A DNA stretch of 64,000 bases from Cylicocyclus nassatus (GCA_958299035.1 CATQJL010000223.1:79687322-79751321); one strand, 5' to 3'. Positions 1 to 12,066 are shown, counted from the stretch's first letter. Notes: generated from the letters alone by a model not told the origin. Numbers and translations are program-made.

Positions 1-277
1 CAAAAGCACTTCCACGAAAATTATAAAGTGTATTGAAAAGGAGAGTTGGAAAAGAACAAGACTGGGACGGTCATTCGGAACAGCAGTTTCAACGGTTTCC
101 GACAGTGACGCCGACATTTGAATTGCCCGCCACAATTGACGCATTTCGCGGCAGACGGCAGAGTGCAGACGGCAGAGTTGGACGAGTCAACGGGCGAAAT
201 TTGAACAGCCGCGGCGACCGCAACGCGCCCTGACGCGGCCGCCGCAAGAATTTGCGCGCCTAACGACATACACCCAC
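1..277. other. Unassigned leading sequence
   Basis: Nothing recognisable apart from a GC-rich stretch around 150-260. Short open frames occur on both strands without any family signature. Confidence 0.4.
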
Positions 278-742
278 CCAGTACAAATTTAGCCGGCGCG
301 CAGGGAATTGGCGCTGGGGTGCGCTATAGTATTGGGACTTGGCGTTTTCATCACGCTCACTACTCCGTTCTTGACAAAGTGCTTTACTATTCTATCTCTA
401 TTTGTTTTCATCACGCGCTCACTACTCTATTCTTGATAGAATGCTTTACTCTTCTATCTGCGTCCGTAGCTATCTCTTCGCCAAGCGTTTAAACAACCTT
501 TTTGTAGGTTTGTTGCAAGCTGTATGACGGTTGATGGATTTGGTAATCTTGCAGCACTAATTTTGTAAATGATCTGTTTGTCGTCAAGCGTGGAGTTTTT
601 TGTCATACTACTAACTACTGTATTATAAAACTGATCATGAGGTTACAATTAAGTAAGTTACTTGTAATAACATGCATGCCAGTTCCGAGAATTTGTTCGG
701 CGCCGCCTTCTACTAGCTCTCACCTATTGCAATGGAGATTTA

Positions 743-881
743 GGCCCGTATGCACTAACATTTCTGCGGCGAGGGGAGCGGCGTCCCCCGTTATGAAGGG
801 ACCGCGTGCGGACGCCGCTGCGGCTTTTCATCATTGGGGACGCCGCTCCCCTCGCCGCAGGGATGTTAGTGCATGCGGCCC
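743..881. mobile_element. 139-bp hairpin MITE with TTA target duplication
   Basis: Termini GGCCCGTATGCACTAAC and its complement form an almost complete hairpin with arms of about 45 bp. TTA flanks both sides (740-742 and 882-884). Ends beginning GG plus a 3-bp TTA duplication are typical of PIF/Harbinger-type non-autonomous elements. It sits inside the 278-2529 foldback element and so inserted after it. Confidence 0.7.
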
Positions 882-1848
882 TTAGCCTATCGGAATTGTG
901 TTTTGAACGGATATATAGCATAAACGGACACTATATGCCTTGCTTAGCTTAGTCCTCGCTATATCTATATATACATCGTTCAAAACCCAATGTAACTCAT
1001 TGCATTTTTACTCTAACATGCCACGTTCCATGGTAAAGTTGTCATTGTGACCGGTAGAAAATAGGAGAGCTCATTCACTTTCGATAGGAAACAATTAGTT
1101 TGGCGAAAGCCCTAGAATTTAATGTTTTTCTGCTCGACTTATCATTAACTCCATTCGGTCAATCAAACTCCATATAATACCTTTGCCTTTGTCTCAAAAG
1201 CCAGCTCAATTACTCCTTGTTCTGTACTAAATTACTATGACCGGTGTTCCTGTCCGTTTCTCATGTTTGCATTAAAAAATCATGAGGAAAAAGGAAGTAA
1301 ATGATGAATTTGTTTATCACATCTGCAGACGACATGTTAACACTTGTATGATATAACTCCTCAAAAATCAAGATACAACAGAAACAGATCCTTGAAGCAC
1401 GTTTGTTACAAGAACAAGGTCGGCATGAAGAAATACTTTATGGCACAAAAAAAGATACGACAGAAGTTCCACGAAAACGATATTGCCTAGTATAGACCCG
1501 CCAAGAAGCAATATGTACAAGTTACAGGTACCTCACCGAAATTGTAATCAGCTTGGCTCGCTTTGAAATCCTTTTCATCTAAAGTAATGTTCTATATACA
1601 CAGCAGACTGGTTCTATCTGATAGGCATACCTTGGCTTAGGTGAAATTTTGCAAGCACATCTTTGCGAAACAATCGAAATAAGCTGATCACTTCAGAAAC
1701 GCCAGGATTAAGAGAGAAAGAGAAGAACACCTGCACTGGAATTGCGGATACTTTCACTATAGAATCTTCAAGGCTTACTCTATGAAGCAGTGAGTGGTTA
1801 AGTTGATCCCACTCTCCGTACAGTAAGCATTTACCATGAAACACTCAC

Positions 1849-1926
1849 CTTCACGAGAGCTGCGTTCACTTCGATTTGGTTCTGGACAGAGTAGGTCTTC
1901 CTGGGCTTGTTTCCAAACAAGCGACC
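1849..1926 (-). other. Exon-like segment with canonical nematode splice signals
   Basis: On the minus strand ACATTTTCAG immediately precedes 1926 (a textbook nematode acceptor) and GAAG|GTGAGTG follows 1849 (a strong donor). The enclosed 78 nt are open in two frames, one giving a peptide beginning GRLFGNKPRKTYS, the other beginning SLVWKQAQEDLL. A second candidate acceptor (TTCTATAG) lies near 1760. It lies inside the foldback element, so it may be a captured or transposon-encoded exon. No family is recognised; splicing is predicted, not shown. Confidence 0.3.
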
Positions 1927-2629
1927 CTGAAAATGTTGTATCTCCCTCCAAAACACCGACTTGATAGGCAAAATTTTCGATGCAAAGTGTGTAGAAAACA
2001 AACAACATATATGTGTGACCGCTAAAGTAGCTAGCTAGTACTAAAACGGCACCGAATAGGAAAATTCTAGTCAAGCAACTTACTTGATGTACCCGCTTCT
2101 CCAGTCTTCAATACAACTGATCAGAAATCAGTAGTTCGACAGAAAACTCCCGGCCGTGGCAACAAAAAGACCACATCGATGTTGCCTGTGAACATTTCGC
2201 GTCAATCAATCGCCATACCGCCCGTGCTTGCAACAAACCTGCGAAAAAATTTTTACAAACCGTTGGCACAGAGGACAATAGCTGCGGACGCAAGAGCAAA
2301 GCATTCTATCAAGTATAGAGTAGTGAGCGTGATGAAAACACCGACGCAAATGAAAAGGTAAAGCATTCTATCATAAATAGAGTAGTGAGCGCGTGATGAA
2401 AACAAATAGAGATAGAATAGTAAAGCACCTTGTCAAGAATGGAGTAGTGTGCGTGATGAAAACGCCAAGTCCCAATAATATAGCGCACCCCAGCGCCAAT
2501 TCCCTGCGCGCCGGCTGAATTTGTACTGGATCATGGGGCGCGCTCTGCGCAGCCATGTGTAGATTTAAGCACGTGTTTTCACTAACACCAATCAAGACCC
2601 AAATTTCAAACCTGAGACCGGTACCTCTT

Positions 2630-4290
2630 GTAGCATGAGCGGTGCAATGTGTGCTACTGCACACAATTTTGAAATTTCGGATGAGGTGCGAGGTTTGCGC
2701 CGTGCCGTACTTGCACCAGGTGCACGTACGGCTGAAATTCGACGCCAAATTCTGCCCATTTTCTTACTTTGGTGTTATTTCTTTTTGTTTTAGCTGCACG
2801 CGCGTCTAGTTCTCGATGATTTGTAACCTTTATACCGTGCATTGCTGTTTTAGATCGCACATTTCCAAATTTTTCACTTTTGTTTTCAGGTAAGGGAGGC
2901 AAATGAGCAATCTTGCAGGATTTTAAGGTAAGTGTGCTTTCTTCAGTATTGTCGGATGTAGAAAGAGTAGAGTGTCTCTTAAGCAATGCGAGTTTCAACT
3001 TTCGTCTGAATGATATCGAAAATTTTGTTTTTTGTGCCGAATTTTCAACGAGAAGCTTTTTCCGAATTCGATAGTAGTTTTGCAGAGACGCTAGATGACA
3101 GTAAGTTGAGTATTTTACGTTCGTTTATGTCTTCTCCTGTTTTGCTCGTACCTTCTCGATTCTTTTGCTATCACATTCAGTTTCTTGTATTATATCTTTC
3201 CTTGTTCCCTCTTCTTTCGCCATAGCGTTTCCGGCCAAACCAGCTCGCAGTCGCAGCTACGAATTCTAATTGTACAGAGCTTTCAACCTGAGTGTCACAG
3301 TCGGCGAGACTTTGTCGTCGCATCGCATGAGTGTGGTTGTAGTCATTTGCTTTGTTGTTGCTGCCGTTTTTTTATCGTGGGCCTGCAGTATATTGTTGTC
3401 GTTGGCCCTCACCGTATCTGCTGAGAGTGAACGCGACGAGAAAGCGTGAGGCGGCTCAAGAGCGGCGCCGGCCATGACACTCAGGTTGAAAGTCCCTGTA
3501 TCATCGACTCCACGATTCGTGTAGAGGCGGGTTTTTGTCAACTCGAAGCGTAGCGGTTTTTGATGGCGAGAAAGTACATACGAAAAACAATGCTATGACG
3601 TGGAGTTCCAACAAGTTTATCCTTGAAATCAGGAAAGGTTCACGACCCGCCTCCACAAAGATTTGGGAGCCGATCAAACATACTACAGGCAGACAACCGA
3701 GGAGACGAGCGAACAGAACATATCAAAGGAACAAAGAAGGGGATTCGCACTTAACTTACCATCCATCCAAATATCCTTGCGATGCTGAATAAGATCCATG
3801 CAGTCCTCAAACACGCTTCAACAGTTAAAAATTCTGCATGATGCAATCCTGTGTTTGGAAATAGCTTCTCATTGAATATTCGGCACAAAAAAAAACAAAA
3901 TTTTCGATATCAGTCAGAAGGAAGTTGAAACTCGCATTGCCTAAGAGACACTCTACTCTTTCTACATCCGACAATACTGAAGAAAGCACACTTACCTTGA
4001 AATCCTGCAAGATTGCTCATTTGCCTCCCTTACGTGAAAGCAGAAGTGAAAATTTTTGAAGTGTGCGATCTAAAACAGCAATGCACGGTATAAAGGTTAC
4101 AAATCATCGAGAACTAGACGCGCGTGCAGCTAACAAAAAAATAACACCAAAATAAGAAAATGGGCAGAATTTGGCGTCGGATTTCAGCCGTACGTGCACC
4201 TGGTGCAAGTACGGCATGGCGGGAACCTCGCATTTCATCCGGAATTTCAAAATTGTCTGCGGTAACACACATCGCACCGAGGTGACTAGA
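2630..4290. mobile_element. Foldback element with about 450-bp inverted arms
   Basis: The sequence from about 2634 to 3075 reappears reverse-complemented from about 3843 to 4287, diverged by roughly 10-20 per cent. Both arms contain GGCAAATGAGCAATCTTGCA followed by AAG|GTAAGTGTG, a good splice donor. The centre (3080-3840) holds a smaller inverted pair (CTTTCAACCTGAGTGT near 3280 against its complement near 3470). Similar short reading frames in the two arms (peptide FSRTCTWCKYG) only reflect the palindrome. No target duplication was identified, so the ends are approximate. Confidence 0.65.
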
Positions 4291-4399
4291 CGGATGACGT
4301 CTACTATACCTTCTTCAGGTCTTTTGGTTACAACGCCACCTAGAAGTCAAATTTTGAAGGAGTTTTGGACATACGTGCACCTGATTATGTAAACCTATC

Positions 4400-6369
4400 A
4401 GGCAAAACTATATAGTGTGTGACGAACGGTATATACGGTATACCAGACATTTGGCAATTTTTGGAAAGCAAAAGTCCTCAAAGCGCTGTGCATTCGTGTT
4501 TTCATCTGCGAAAAACCACCTCGTACGAAGCTTCGTTTCGGCATGAGCTTAATGTTAACAGCTTTTTGTATTGAACCGAATTTGAATTCTAATAGCATGA
4601 TGATCCTCGCAGAATTAAAAAGCTACTTTACTGTGTTCTAGATGAAAGTGGAGAGCATAATTAACGCAAAAACTCTGTTATTGTTCTGCTTATTTCCAGT
4701 CGAAGAATACAAAAAACGAGATGTTTTTAAAGCAGGACTTATTGAATGCGACGTGTATTTTTGTCCTTGTGTTGCTAAGTCTCTGTAGACAACCTTGTAC
4801 TCAGTGGGAGTCGAACCAAGTGACAGTGTACCCAACACGATTAAACATTTTACAGTTTTGATATGCAGATCTGAGTTCGGTCTTGGGCATATTGCGCGAT
4901 TATAAAGTGGATTTAAAGTATGCTGAGCACGAACACAATATCCATCTTCAGCGTTATGCATTGCTTTTAATTTTATTGATTTCTCAAACTGTGGCCTGGA
5001 GAGCTGAGGCTTGGTGTGTTAGGTGCATGCTGACTATGAATCACTGAGATTGAAGAACTAGCCCATAAAAGGGACAGAGAAAGAAGACTTCGTGTGAAAT
5101 GGACGGAATGGTGAGTTCTATTATGGTAGTGACAGGGGGCGAGCGAAACCGAGCATCTGAGCTGATTCTTTGTGATTTGCCGGGATTGTAATATGAGGTA
5201 TAGACGGAACAACGCGCATTTGTATCATCTTTGAAAGTTATGCTCAAATATGAGAAACTTAGTAAATTTGAAGACATCTAGCACCGTGCAAATTGCGCGG
5301 CGATCGAAGTCTCGGTAGATGTGTGCAAGATCTACGACTGACATCTTCCTTCCCTTGGCCATCCCCCAGTATCTGATCGGGTACAGCATTCTTGGTTTAG
5401 AATTAAGAGTATCTGTACTCCTTATGCGGATACTAACCAGCCACGTAGACGCTCAATTGTTTCATAGCGTGTGCGCTCAAAGCTCACTTATTCACTGCAT
5501 TGATAGTAAGGATATTTTCAGATCGACCACAAATACTATGGAACTCAGCAACTCATAGACGCTAGCAGGGCACATGAAGTAGCAAATGGCAAGCTGGGAG
5601 CCTTCTTGGGAAACCGATAGAGAAAATGTGCAAAATGTGGAGAAGATTCTAAGTATTTGCAAAAGAGTTAATAAGAGCGAATTCCGAAAAACCAAAGTTA
5701 AGAGCATGGCAATCTACCCAAAAATTATTCTGCCATTGACTGGTGGGGAAATAATTTGTTTGAATTGCGTGATAATTAAGTTGATAGTGATATAGGATGC
5801 TATATGGGCGAGGGTCAAAATATGTAGCTATACGAAAGCCTTATGTGAATAAAAAATGGTTGAATTTTCCAAGGATGGTACATGCCACTCTTGTGCCACT
5901 CCGAGGCTCCAACTCTGATTCTTATATAAATCCGTTCTCCACGTACTTGTTCAAGGAGCTATTTTTCAAACGAAGCTCCTCCTCTCCTGATCTTTGCTAG
6001 AAGCCTATAGCATTACCCAAATAGATGAAGCAAAGCGCGCTTCATTTGGGTAATGTAGCACACCTATCGCTCGAGAAAAAATCTAAATTCTGATATGCCA
6101 AGATGAAGTTGTTAATAAACACTACACTCCACTGCCCTGGCAGCTAATTTCAAATGCTCATATATGTATCATTCTTCGGATAGATGACTCACAGACTCTA
6201 ACATGTGGTCCTCGTTTTTGCGAGTTTACACCTAATGCAGCAATCCATATACCAAGCAGAAGCAAGGTTCTCATTCTAAAATCAAACATCTAAATTTAAA
6301 CTGTAGAATGAGTTACCTTCGAAAACAAAATTGAAGCAGTATGGATATAATGCAAGCTCAGCCCTTAAA
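4400..6369. other. Unassigned region
   Basis: About 2 kb with no recognised element. A minus-strand frame near 5250-5455 reads for about 75 codons (including MLYPIRYWGMAKGRK) but matches no family I know. A short inverted pair (CATTACCCAAAT near 6012 against ATTTGGGTAATG near 6043) makes a small hairpin. Confidence 0.3.
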
Positions 6370-6371
6370 TA

Positions 6372-6557
6372 CAATACCGCTCACATAATGTGCAAAATTT
6401 CCATAAATGTCGCAAAATTTCGAAAATTCCGCGAAAATGCCGGAATTCCGCGAAATTTCGGAGAGTTCGCGAAGTTTCGCGAAATTCCAGGAATTTCGCG
6501 GAATTTTCGGAATTACGCGATATTCACGGAAATTTGCACATTTTGTGAGCGGTATCG
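6372..6557. mobile_element. TA-flanked hairpin MITE, copy 1
   Basis: Ends CAATACCGCTCACA and the complement TGTGAGCGGTATCG, flanked on both sides by TA, with the whole 186 bp almost self-complementary and rich in GCGAAATTCCG-type motifs. A second copy lies at 7968-8147. The TA duplication suggests mobilisation by a Tc1/mariner-type transposase. Confidence 0.75.
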
Positions 6558-6599
6558 TATAGTAATATCATAAGTGGGCGGGGCTTACAATTTACAGCT

Positions 6600-6985
6600 A
6601 AAAAGCGAAAAATCGATATTTTGGAGATTAGTGAACCACCAAGTCCTCAAAAAGTGATAGAATCGGTATTCTGAGGGCTGTGAGATCCCGAAAATCGACA
6701 AAAATCGATAAAATCGATATTTTAAAGGTTGCGAAACCCCGAAAATCGACAAAATCGATATTCTCAAGGTTGTGAAATCTCGCAATTTGACAAAAATCGA
6801 TAAAATCAATAATCTGAAGGTTTCGAAATCCCGAAAATTGACAAAAATCGATATCCCAAAAATCGGCAAAATTGTTAAAATCGATATTTTGAAGCTTGCG
6901 AAATCCCGAAAATTGACAAAAATCGATAAAATCGATATTCTGGAGGTTTCGAAATTTCGGAAATCGGTAAAATTATCGCAAAACT
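6600..6985. repeat. ATCGAT-rich tandem array
   Basis: About six diverged units of roughly 55-65 bp, each with the order GAAATCCCGAAAAT, GACAAAAATCGATAAAATCG, ATATT and GGTT. Units differ by substitutions and small indels, so the array is old. The ATCGATAAAATCGAT core is also the core of the repeat inside the Helitron-like element at 22081-23084. Confidence 0.7.
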
Positions 6986-6999
6986 AAGCGAAAAATTCG

Positions 7000-7960
7000 A
7001 AAAACCCCATAATAAGCTCATCCAGTGCTTTTATACAGCTGAAACTCCTCCAAGCAAGCTCCGTACACTTTATACCACACATTACGATCGAAATTGAAGA
7101 AAATAAGAAAAATTAAAGAAAAATAAGGAAAAACAAGCGAAAATCGCGTTTTTCTAGCCCGATTTACCCCCTTTCTAGCCGTTTTCATCCCCCCTAACCA
7201 GGTCCAGATGGCCGCGGGTAACTATCACACGCGCTGCAGAAATAAAGAGAGGGGAAAAAATGAGGGGGGAGAAAAGTGAGAAATTGCGAAACCCTGAACT
7301 TAAAAAAAGTCCGGGAAGGTTTATAGATGGGCTCCCAAAGGCGGAGCCCCTGCATTTTCTCCGAATTATATGTGGTGTCCTCCTCGAATTCAAACTGAAG
7401 AATGGCCTGTTATCCCTACTCTCCACGAAGATAAAATTCAAAATATGCATCATCGTTTATATAGCGCCTCCTACGGTGGAGCTACAGCCATGATCTACCC
7501 CTAGAAAAATAGAGCTAACAAAAGTACATATTAATGATCACATGTGATTACCCCAATCCTACCACTTGCAGAGATATAAGGGCGCAAACTCGCCTTTATT
7601 GACAGATTTCCCAAGTTCAGTCAATTAGGCACTTTTATTGGAAACTTGTTATTCTACGACCTTCTTTCTAAAAATCATATTTTAGAGATCTGTCCAATAA
7701 AACAAACTGCAGCCTCATATCTACTATCTACTCTACGGCGACTTTGCGTTTTTCGGCAATTTTGGCGAATTCGCCGACATCGCCGAATTCGCCGAAAATT
7801 TTCACATTCCACTGTCATAACTGTATGGTATTGTCATAACTGTGGAAAAGCTTATAGATCACTTCAGGCTTGAAGGTTTGAATGAAAACATTCACAAGCC
7901 GTTTCTAATGTTCATCTGCTAGGAGCAAATGAGAAAATTACGGATTTATCAGTTTATCAG
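7000..7960. other. Unassigned region with a small palindrome
   Basis: No coding element recognised. A short inverted run rich in GGCGAATTCGCCG lies at about 7760-7795. The purine-rich stretch 7225-7310 is open on the plus strand for 77 codons but shows no family signature. Confidence 0.3.
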
Positions 7961-7967
7961 CCAGATA

Positions 7968-8147
7968 CAATACCGCTCACATAATGTGAATTTCCATAAA
8001 TGTCGCAAACGAAAATTCCGCGAAATTCCCGGAATTCCGCGAAATTTTGGAAAGTTCGCGAAGTTTCGCGAAATTCCAAGAATTTCGCGGAATTTTCGGA
8101 ATTATGCGATATTCACGGAAATTTTGCACATTTTGTGAGCGGTATTG
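7968..8147. mobile_element. TA-flanked hairpin MITE, copy 2
   Basis: Same family as 6372-6557: ends CAATACCGCTCACA and TGTGAGCGGTATTG, TA on both sides (7966-7967 and 8148-8149), near-complete hairpin of 180 bp. The two copies differ mainly by small indels near the left end. Confidence 0.8.
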
Positions 8148-8463
8148 TACTTTCAATGCAGATTTCTGCCTACTAAAGCTAACACAGAAGCCATGTCCAT
8201 GCTAGAACAAATAATCAAAGACACTTCGATTCATAAAGGTCATATATCAATGTTCTGCTTCAAGCTCAAAACACGGTCACGCTTATTTCAGGAAATTCAT
8301 GTTATGGTACTTCCTTCATCCGTGACTGCTCTATTACATTAATGCAAACCTCCCCAGTGATACGAAAATCATGTAGAACGACAGTTTCTCAAAATGTTGC
8401 AAACGCCAACACGGCCTAAAAACGTGAGCTAGCAACTAAGTGTCAAGAGGATGCTTGAAGTTA

Positions 8464-9200
8464 AGGTGCCTTCATACCGCGCCGGCAGCCGCCGCCAGCA
8501 GCCCGTAGCAGCCGCCAGCAACCCGTAACAGCCCGTAGCCGCCGCTGGCCGCTTCTGATCCGGAGCGAAAAATCACCAGAATCTTACTACTTTAAGTGCT
8601 TTTACCTACGCTTTTCATCTTCCACGCTTTTTCTTCTGTTGCTGCGAATGTGAGCTTGATTTCACGCATTACATTTAATCGATTCTGTTGCCGCACTTTG
8701 CATCCTCCTATCGGTGCCTACATTTCACTTTTGCAATCTGTCTTGTCTATAACGATTGCGAGCGATTGTGAAAGTCAGAAAACCCATCCCGCGAATCAAT
8801 TCGGCAAACTTGCGAAATAGTAGAATGCAATTTAGATATGCATCGATATCTAAAAAAAAAAGATTGAAGCAAAAACATACTCAAAAGTAAACAAATTGCA
8901 CACCTGCAGAAAATGGACGCATCTAAAGTCAGAATCACAAAGGAAAGAAACTTCTGCGAACTATGGTTCAAAGGATGAATCATAGGCGTCAAAATAATGA
9001 AATGGACACAAATATGATATGTGATTCAACTACACACTGGTGGCAACAGAAGGAAAAGCGTGGAAAATGAAAAGAGTAGGCAAGAGCACTAAGATTCTGA
9101 GTACTGATGATTTTGCGTTCCCATAACAAAGGGGGCTAGCGGCGGCTACGGGCTGCTACGGGCTGCTGGCGGCGGCTGCCGGCGCGGTATGAAGGCACCC
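8464..9200. mobile_element. 737-bp palindromic element with TTA target duplication
   Basis: Left end AGGTGCCTTCATACCGCGCC and right end GGCGCGGTATGAAGGCACCC are inverted repeats followed inward by GCCGCC/CCCGTAGC repeats; TTA flanks both ends (8461-8463, 9201-9203). The interior is also partly self-complementary (CCTACGCTTTTCATCTTCCA near 8605 against its complement near 9060). A 3-bp TTA duplication fits PIF/Harbinger. It encodes no transposase. Confidence 0.75.
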
Positions 9201-9203
9201 TTA

Positions 9204-9747
9204 GGAAACTGACTCTGAAATGAAGCTATTCATAGATCACTTTGTTAAAAAATACTCTTGCATCCATTGCTACCTTTAGCCAAATATCGAGGAAATAACG
9301 AATTCTTCTTGTTGTCAGATCGCTTATCACTTTACTCAAGTTCTTAAAGCACTGCTAAGGTACATTATTTGATTGATTCATATTTCTTGCACCCCATTGA
9401 AGTTCCAAAACTCTTAGAAGTTGCAGCGACAAGGATTTTGATGGTGTGCTTGAGCTAAACTTAGAAGACACTCACTTAAGACAAAGCAAGGAGCTAAATT
9501 TCACGATTGTATGTCGGAATTACTTATGATAGTAATGGAGTAACGATATTTTGTACTTTACTAAGCTTGGACCAAGCTTCAAACCATTTCCGAGCAAAAT
9601 AGGTTCCTGGACTGGGATGCTAAGGTCCACATGCATTGACGTTCCGGTCTTGAGGTGATCGCAGTTTGAAAGGAAGTTTCTGAACTTCCAAATATGTTCA
9701 TTTCATGCTGTCTATTTTTCTACAAGTATTCCTACTATCTTTCTCTA
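9204..9747. other. Unassigned spacer
   Basis: No repeat structure or family-like reading frame seen. Confidence 0.3.
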
Positions 9748-10042
9748 TCTTATATATAAAGCTGAATGTCTGTCTGTCTGTATGTCTGTCTGTCTGTCTG
9801 TCTGTACGTATGTGCGGAATACAAATTTTTATTTCTAAACCGATTTGGACCAAACTTGGCACACACATACTTCGGGGCAGTGAGCGTGTCATAGGCCACT
9901 TTTCGTTATCGATCGATACCGATTTTATCGATTTTTTGCAAAATTTGAGCTACAGAGCTGGGAGTTGGCACAGTTGTAATCGAGCATGCTGATTACAAAT
10001 ATATCATTGACAGCCCCGGGCGGAGCCGGGTTTGCCAACTAG
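9748..10042 (+). mobile_element. Helitron-like (HINE-type) element, family A, copy 1
   Basis: Begins TCTTATATATAAAGCTGAAT after an A, carries a (CTGT)n microsatellite close to the 5' end, then the conserved block GGACCAAACTTGGCACACA, and ends with a CCCGG/CCGGG hairpin followed by CTAG before a T. TC start, CTAG end, 3' hairpin, A-T insertion site and no terminal inverted repeats match Helitrons; the GTCT microsatellite resembles HINE/DINE-1 elements. At 295 bp it is non-autonomous. It is the simplest of three family A copies here and defines the ends of the others. Confidence 0.7.
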
Positions 10043-10551
10043 TAAACATATAAAACAGGAGCGAGAAGCTGTACAAGCAGCATTTTCCAACTTCTTATAT
10101 GATTCCCTGATAATCTAGCCGCAAAACGTCTTCCCTACAAAGTCATTTTTCTTCTTTCAACGTCAACGAGGACGCGCCAAAGCTTCAATATTTATCTAAC
10201 CAAATGTGCTAAACATGCTTCTGATGATAACAAATGAGATATTGAAAACAAAAGTTGCGATGAACCACAATTCGAAAATTGGGTCCCAAAAACTTCGAGA
10301 TTTCAGTGACTCATTCTTCCTATCAGTAACATGCTCAGCTGTTCGACTAGATCTGTACAACTTTTAAATGTTTTTGTTAACTTCGAAGAAATAAAAATGA
10401 CTCTAAAAAAGACTGTCGGCCGCCGGGAATCATCAGGCAATCATACAAAAAGCTGGAATATGCACTTGCACAGCTTCTCGCTCTGTTCAATATGTTTATA
10501 GTGAAAGATAGTAACGACAACGGGTTTGAGGATGGCGCCCCTCCTAGTTAT
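10043..10551. other. Unassigned spacer before the hAT-type element
   Basis: No recognised genes or repeats. The last 8 bp (CTAGTTAT) are the left copy of the target duplication of the next element. Confidence 0.3.
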
Positions 10552-10932
10552 CAGTGGCGTACCCAGGATTTCGGCTCGGGGGGGGGGCGCGACAAAAATT
10601 TTTTTTCGGTGAAGGTGCGTGGCGTTAGCCACGCACTCCGAAAATTTTTTTGGTATGTTTCCTGAAATTTTCGGGGGCTCAGGACCCCGAAATTCTAGAA
10701 AAAGGGGGCGTGGCGTCAGCCACGCCCCCGAAAAAAATTTTTTTATAAGGCTAAATTGAATTTTTAAAAATTTTTAAAAATCATTTTATTTACTTACAAG
10801 TATAAACAAGTCTTTTGCACATTTTTATAACTCATGTAAGTAACTTTCAAAAATTTCGCGACCCATTCTCGGGGGGGGGGGGGCGCGCCCCCCCCCCCCC
10901 CCCCCCGCCCCCCCCCCCTCAGTACGCCACTG
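10552..10932. mobile_element. hAT-type non-autonomous element with 8-bp target duplication
   Basis: Termini CAGTGGCGTACCCAGG and TCAGTACGCCACTG are inverted repeats, and CTAGTTAT is duplicated exactly on both sides (10544-10551, 10933-10940). An 8-bp duplication with CAGTGGCGTA ends fits the hAT superfamily. Inside are homopolymer G and C runs (about 10872-10918) and a GGGGGCGTGGC...GCCACGCCCCC inverted pair. At 381 bp it has no transposase. The C/G runs are also a likely sequencing trouble spot. Confidence 0.8.
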
Positions 10933-10940
10933 CTAGTTAT

Positions 10941-11440
10941 GTGTGCAAGTCTGCTCAATACTCAAATCCTGATAAACGCGCTTTAAATTTGACACTACTT
11001 CGCTTTGACTGCACAGCCACATCTTACGTAGTTAAGCTTGGAAGATGGCAATCTACATTAAGCCTATCACTCTTCTGAAATGTATGTTTGTGGACGTGTT
11101 CCCAATGCTTGTTCTGATTTATTGCGACGTCGTGTATCTCTTAGATGATCCATCGTTTGTCATATGTAACAGTCAAGCCCAAAAAAGGGCTTCGCGATAG
11201 TCTTGAATGAAGTTATTTGACAAGACCTGATGAATTTGTGCAGTTACATTAGATATTGGTGCGAAAACTCGCTTGAGGTGCACGTCCACATGACAAAAGG
11301 CCTTTCAAAACATTGCAAAGTTTTAGCTCTTAGCTCTCTAAAACTGAACTTCTTTGGCCCCTTGCACCATTCCGAGGAAGATGTTGCAGGCTTGGCAAAT
11401 GCACTGCACACGATGATTGCTCCTCTAAGTACTTCACATC
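10941..11440. other. Unassigned spacer
   Basis: No feature recognised between the hAT-type element and the 3' tail of the minus-strand CR1-type LINE. Confidence 0.3.
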
Positions 11441-12066
11441 TTTATCTTTATCTTTCTTTATCTTTACACTCTCAAGGTGTACCATTCAAAATATGAAAAC
11501 TGTCAGCGTGGGGCCAGTTGTCCTAGACATTCAAAGAACAACAAAGAAAGCTCGTGCTTCGATGAGTTAAGCAAAAGAAATTACGGGATAGTGTACCCAT
11601 AACAACGAAAAAAGATGCATTCAAATGCGAGTAAATTATACGACTATGAATTAGAATGCCAGGTGAATAGCAGTGGGGACTGCTATCGCTCAAGGATAAT
11701 CGGAGCGGTTCAAGCGAGAGTATCGGTTTAGCTAGGTATCCACCACCAAACTCCCTAAGCCTTGAACAGACCTGACAAATTTCAAGTAGAATGTCCTTGA
11801 TAAAAAAGATTCTCAATCCAAAAAATCAATATAGAGTAGGACGAAGTGACACCTCCATAATTAAGCGGTTAGTAACAAAAGAAACGCAACACAATAGCAA
11901 AACACTGCCATAATCTATCACGAGGAAGAGAAACTGCTATATCCGTCTGACACTAAAAAGCCAAAGCATCGAACGATAGTCCACAATAGCAGAAAAACGT
12001 AGCCATAACCATTAGAAAACGACAAGAACGAAACTGAAAAACACACTAGATTAATGAAAACTTCAA

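Larger units (their letters stand above)
278..2529. mobile_element. Long foldback/TIR element with about 300-bp arms
   Basis: The left end begins CAGTACAAATTTAGCCGGCG and the right end is its reverse complement (CGCGCCGGCTGAATTTGTACTG). Similarity of the two arms continues inward for about 280-340 bp (roughly 278-560 and 2190-2529). Each arm carries a tandem unit of about 58 bp containing TAGAGTAGTGAGCG: about two units on the left, three on the right. No clear target duplication was found. The interior holds a small hairpin element (743-881) and a minus-strand exon-like segment (1849-1926). Superfamily is unknown. The arms and their polarity are read directly; calling it a transposon is inference. 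Confidence 0.7.

Noticed and set aside
2371..2748. A 125-codon frame with a paralogue in opposite orientation at 4171-4392
   Set aside because: The similarity follows from the inverted arms of the foldback element; there is no independent sign of coding.
5250..5460. A minus-strand 75-codon frame containing MLYPIRYWGMAKGRK
   Set aside because: It reads like coding sequence but has no start or splice context and no family that I can name; not listed as a gene.
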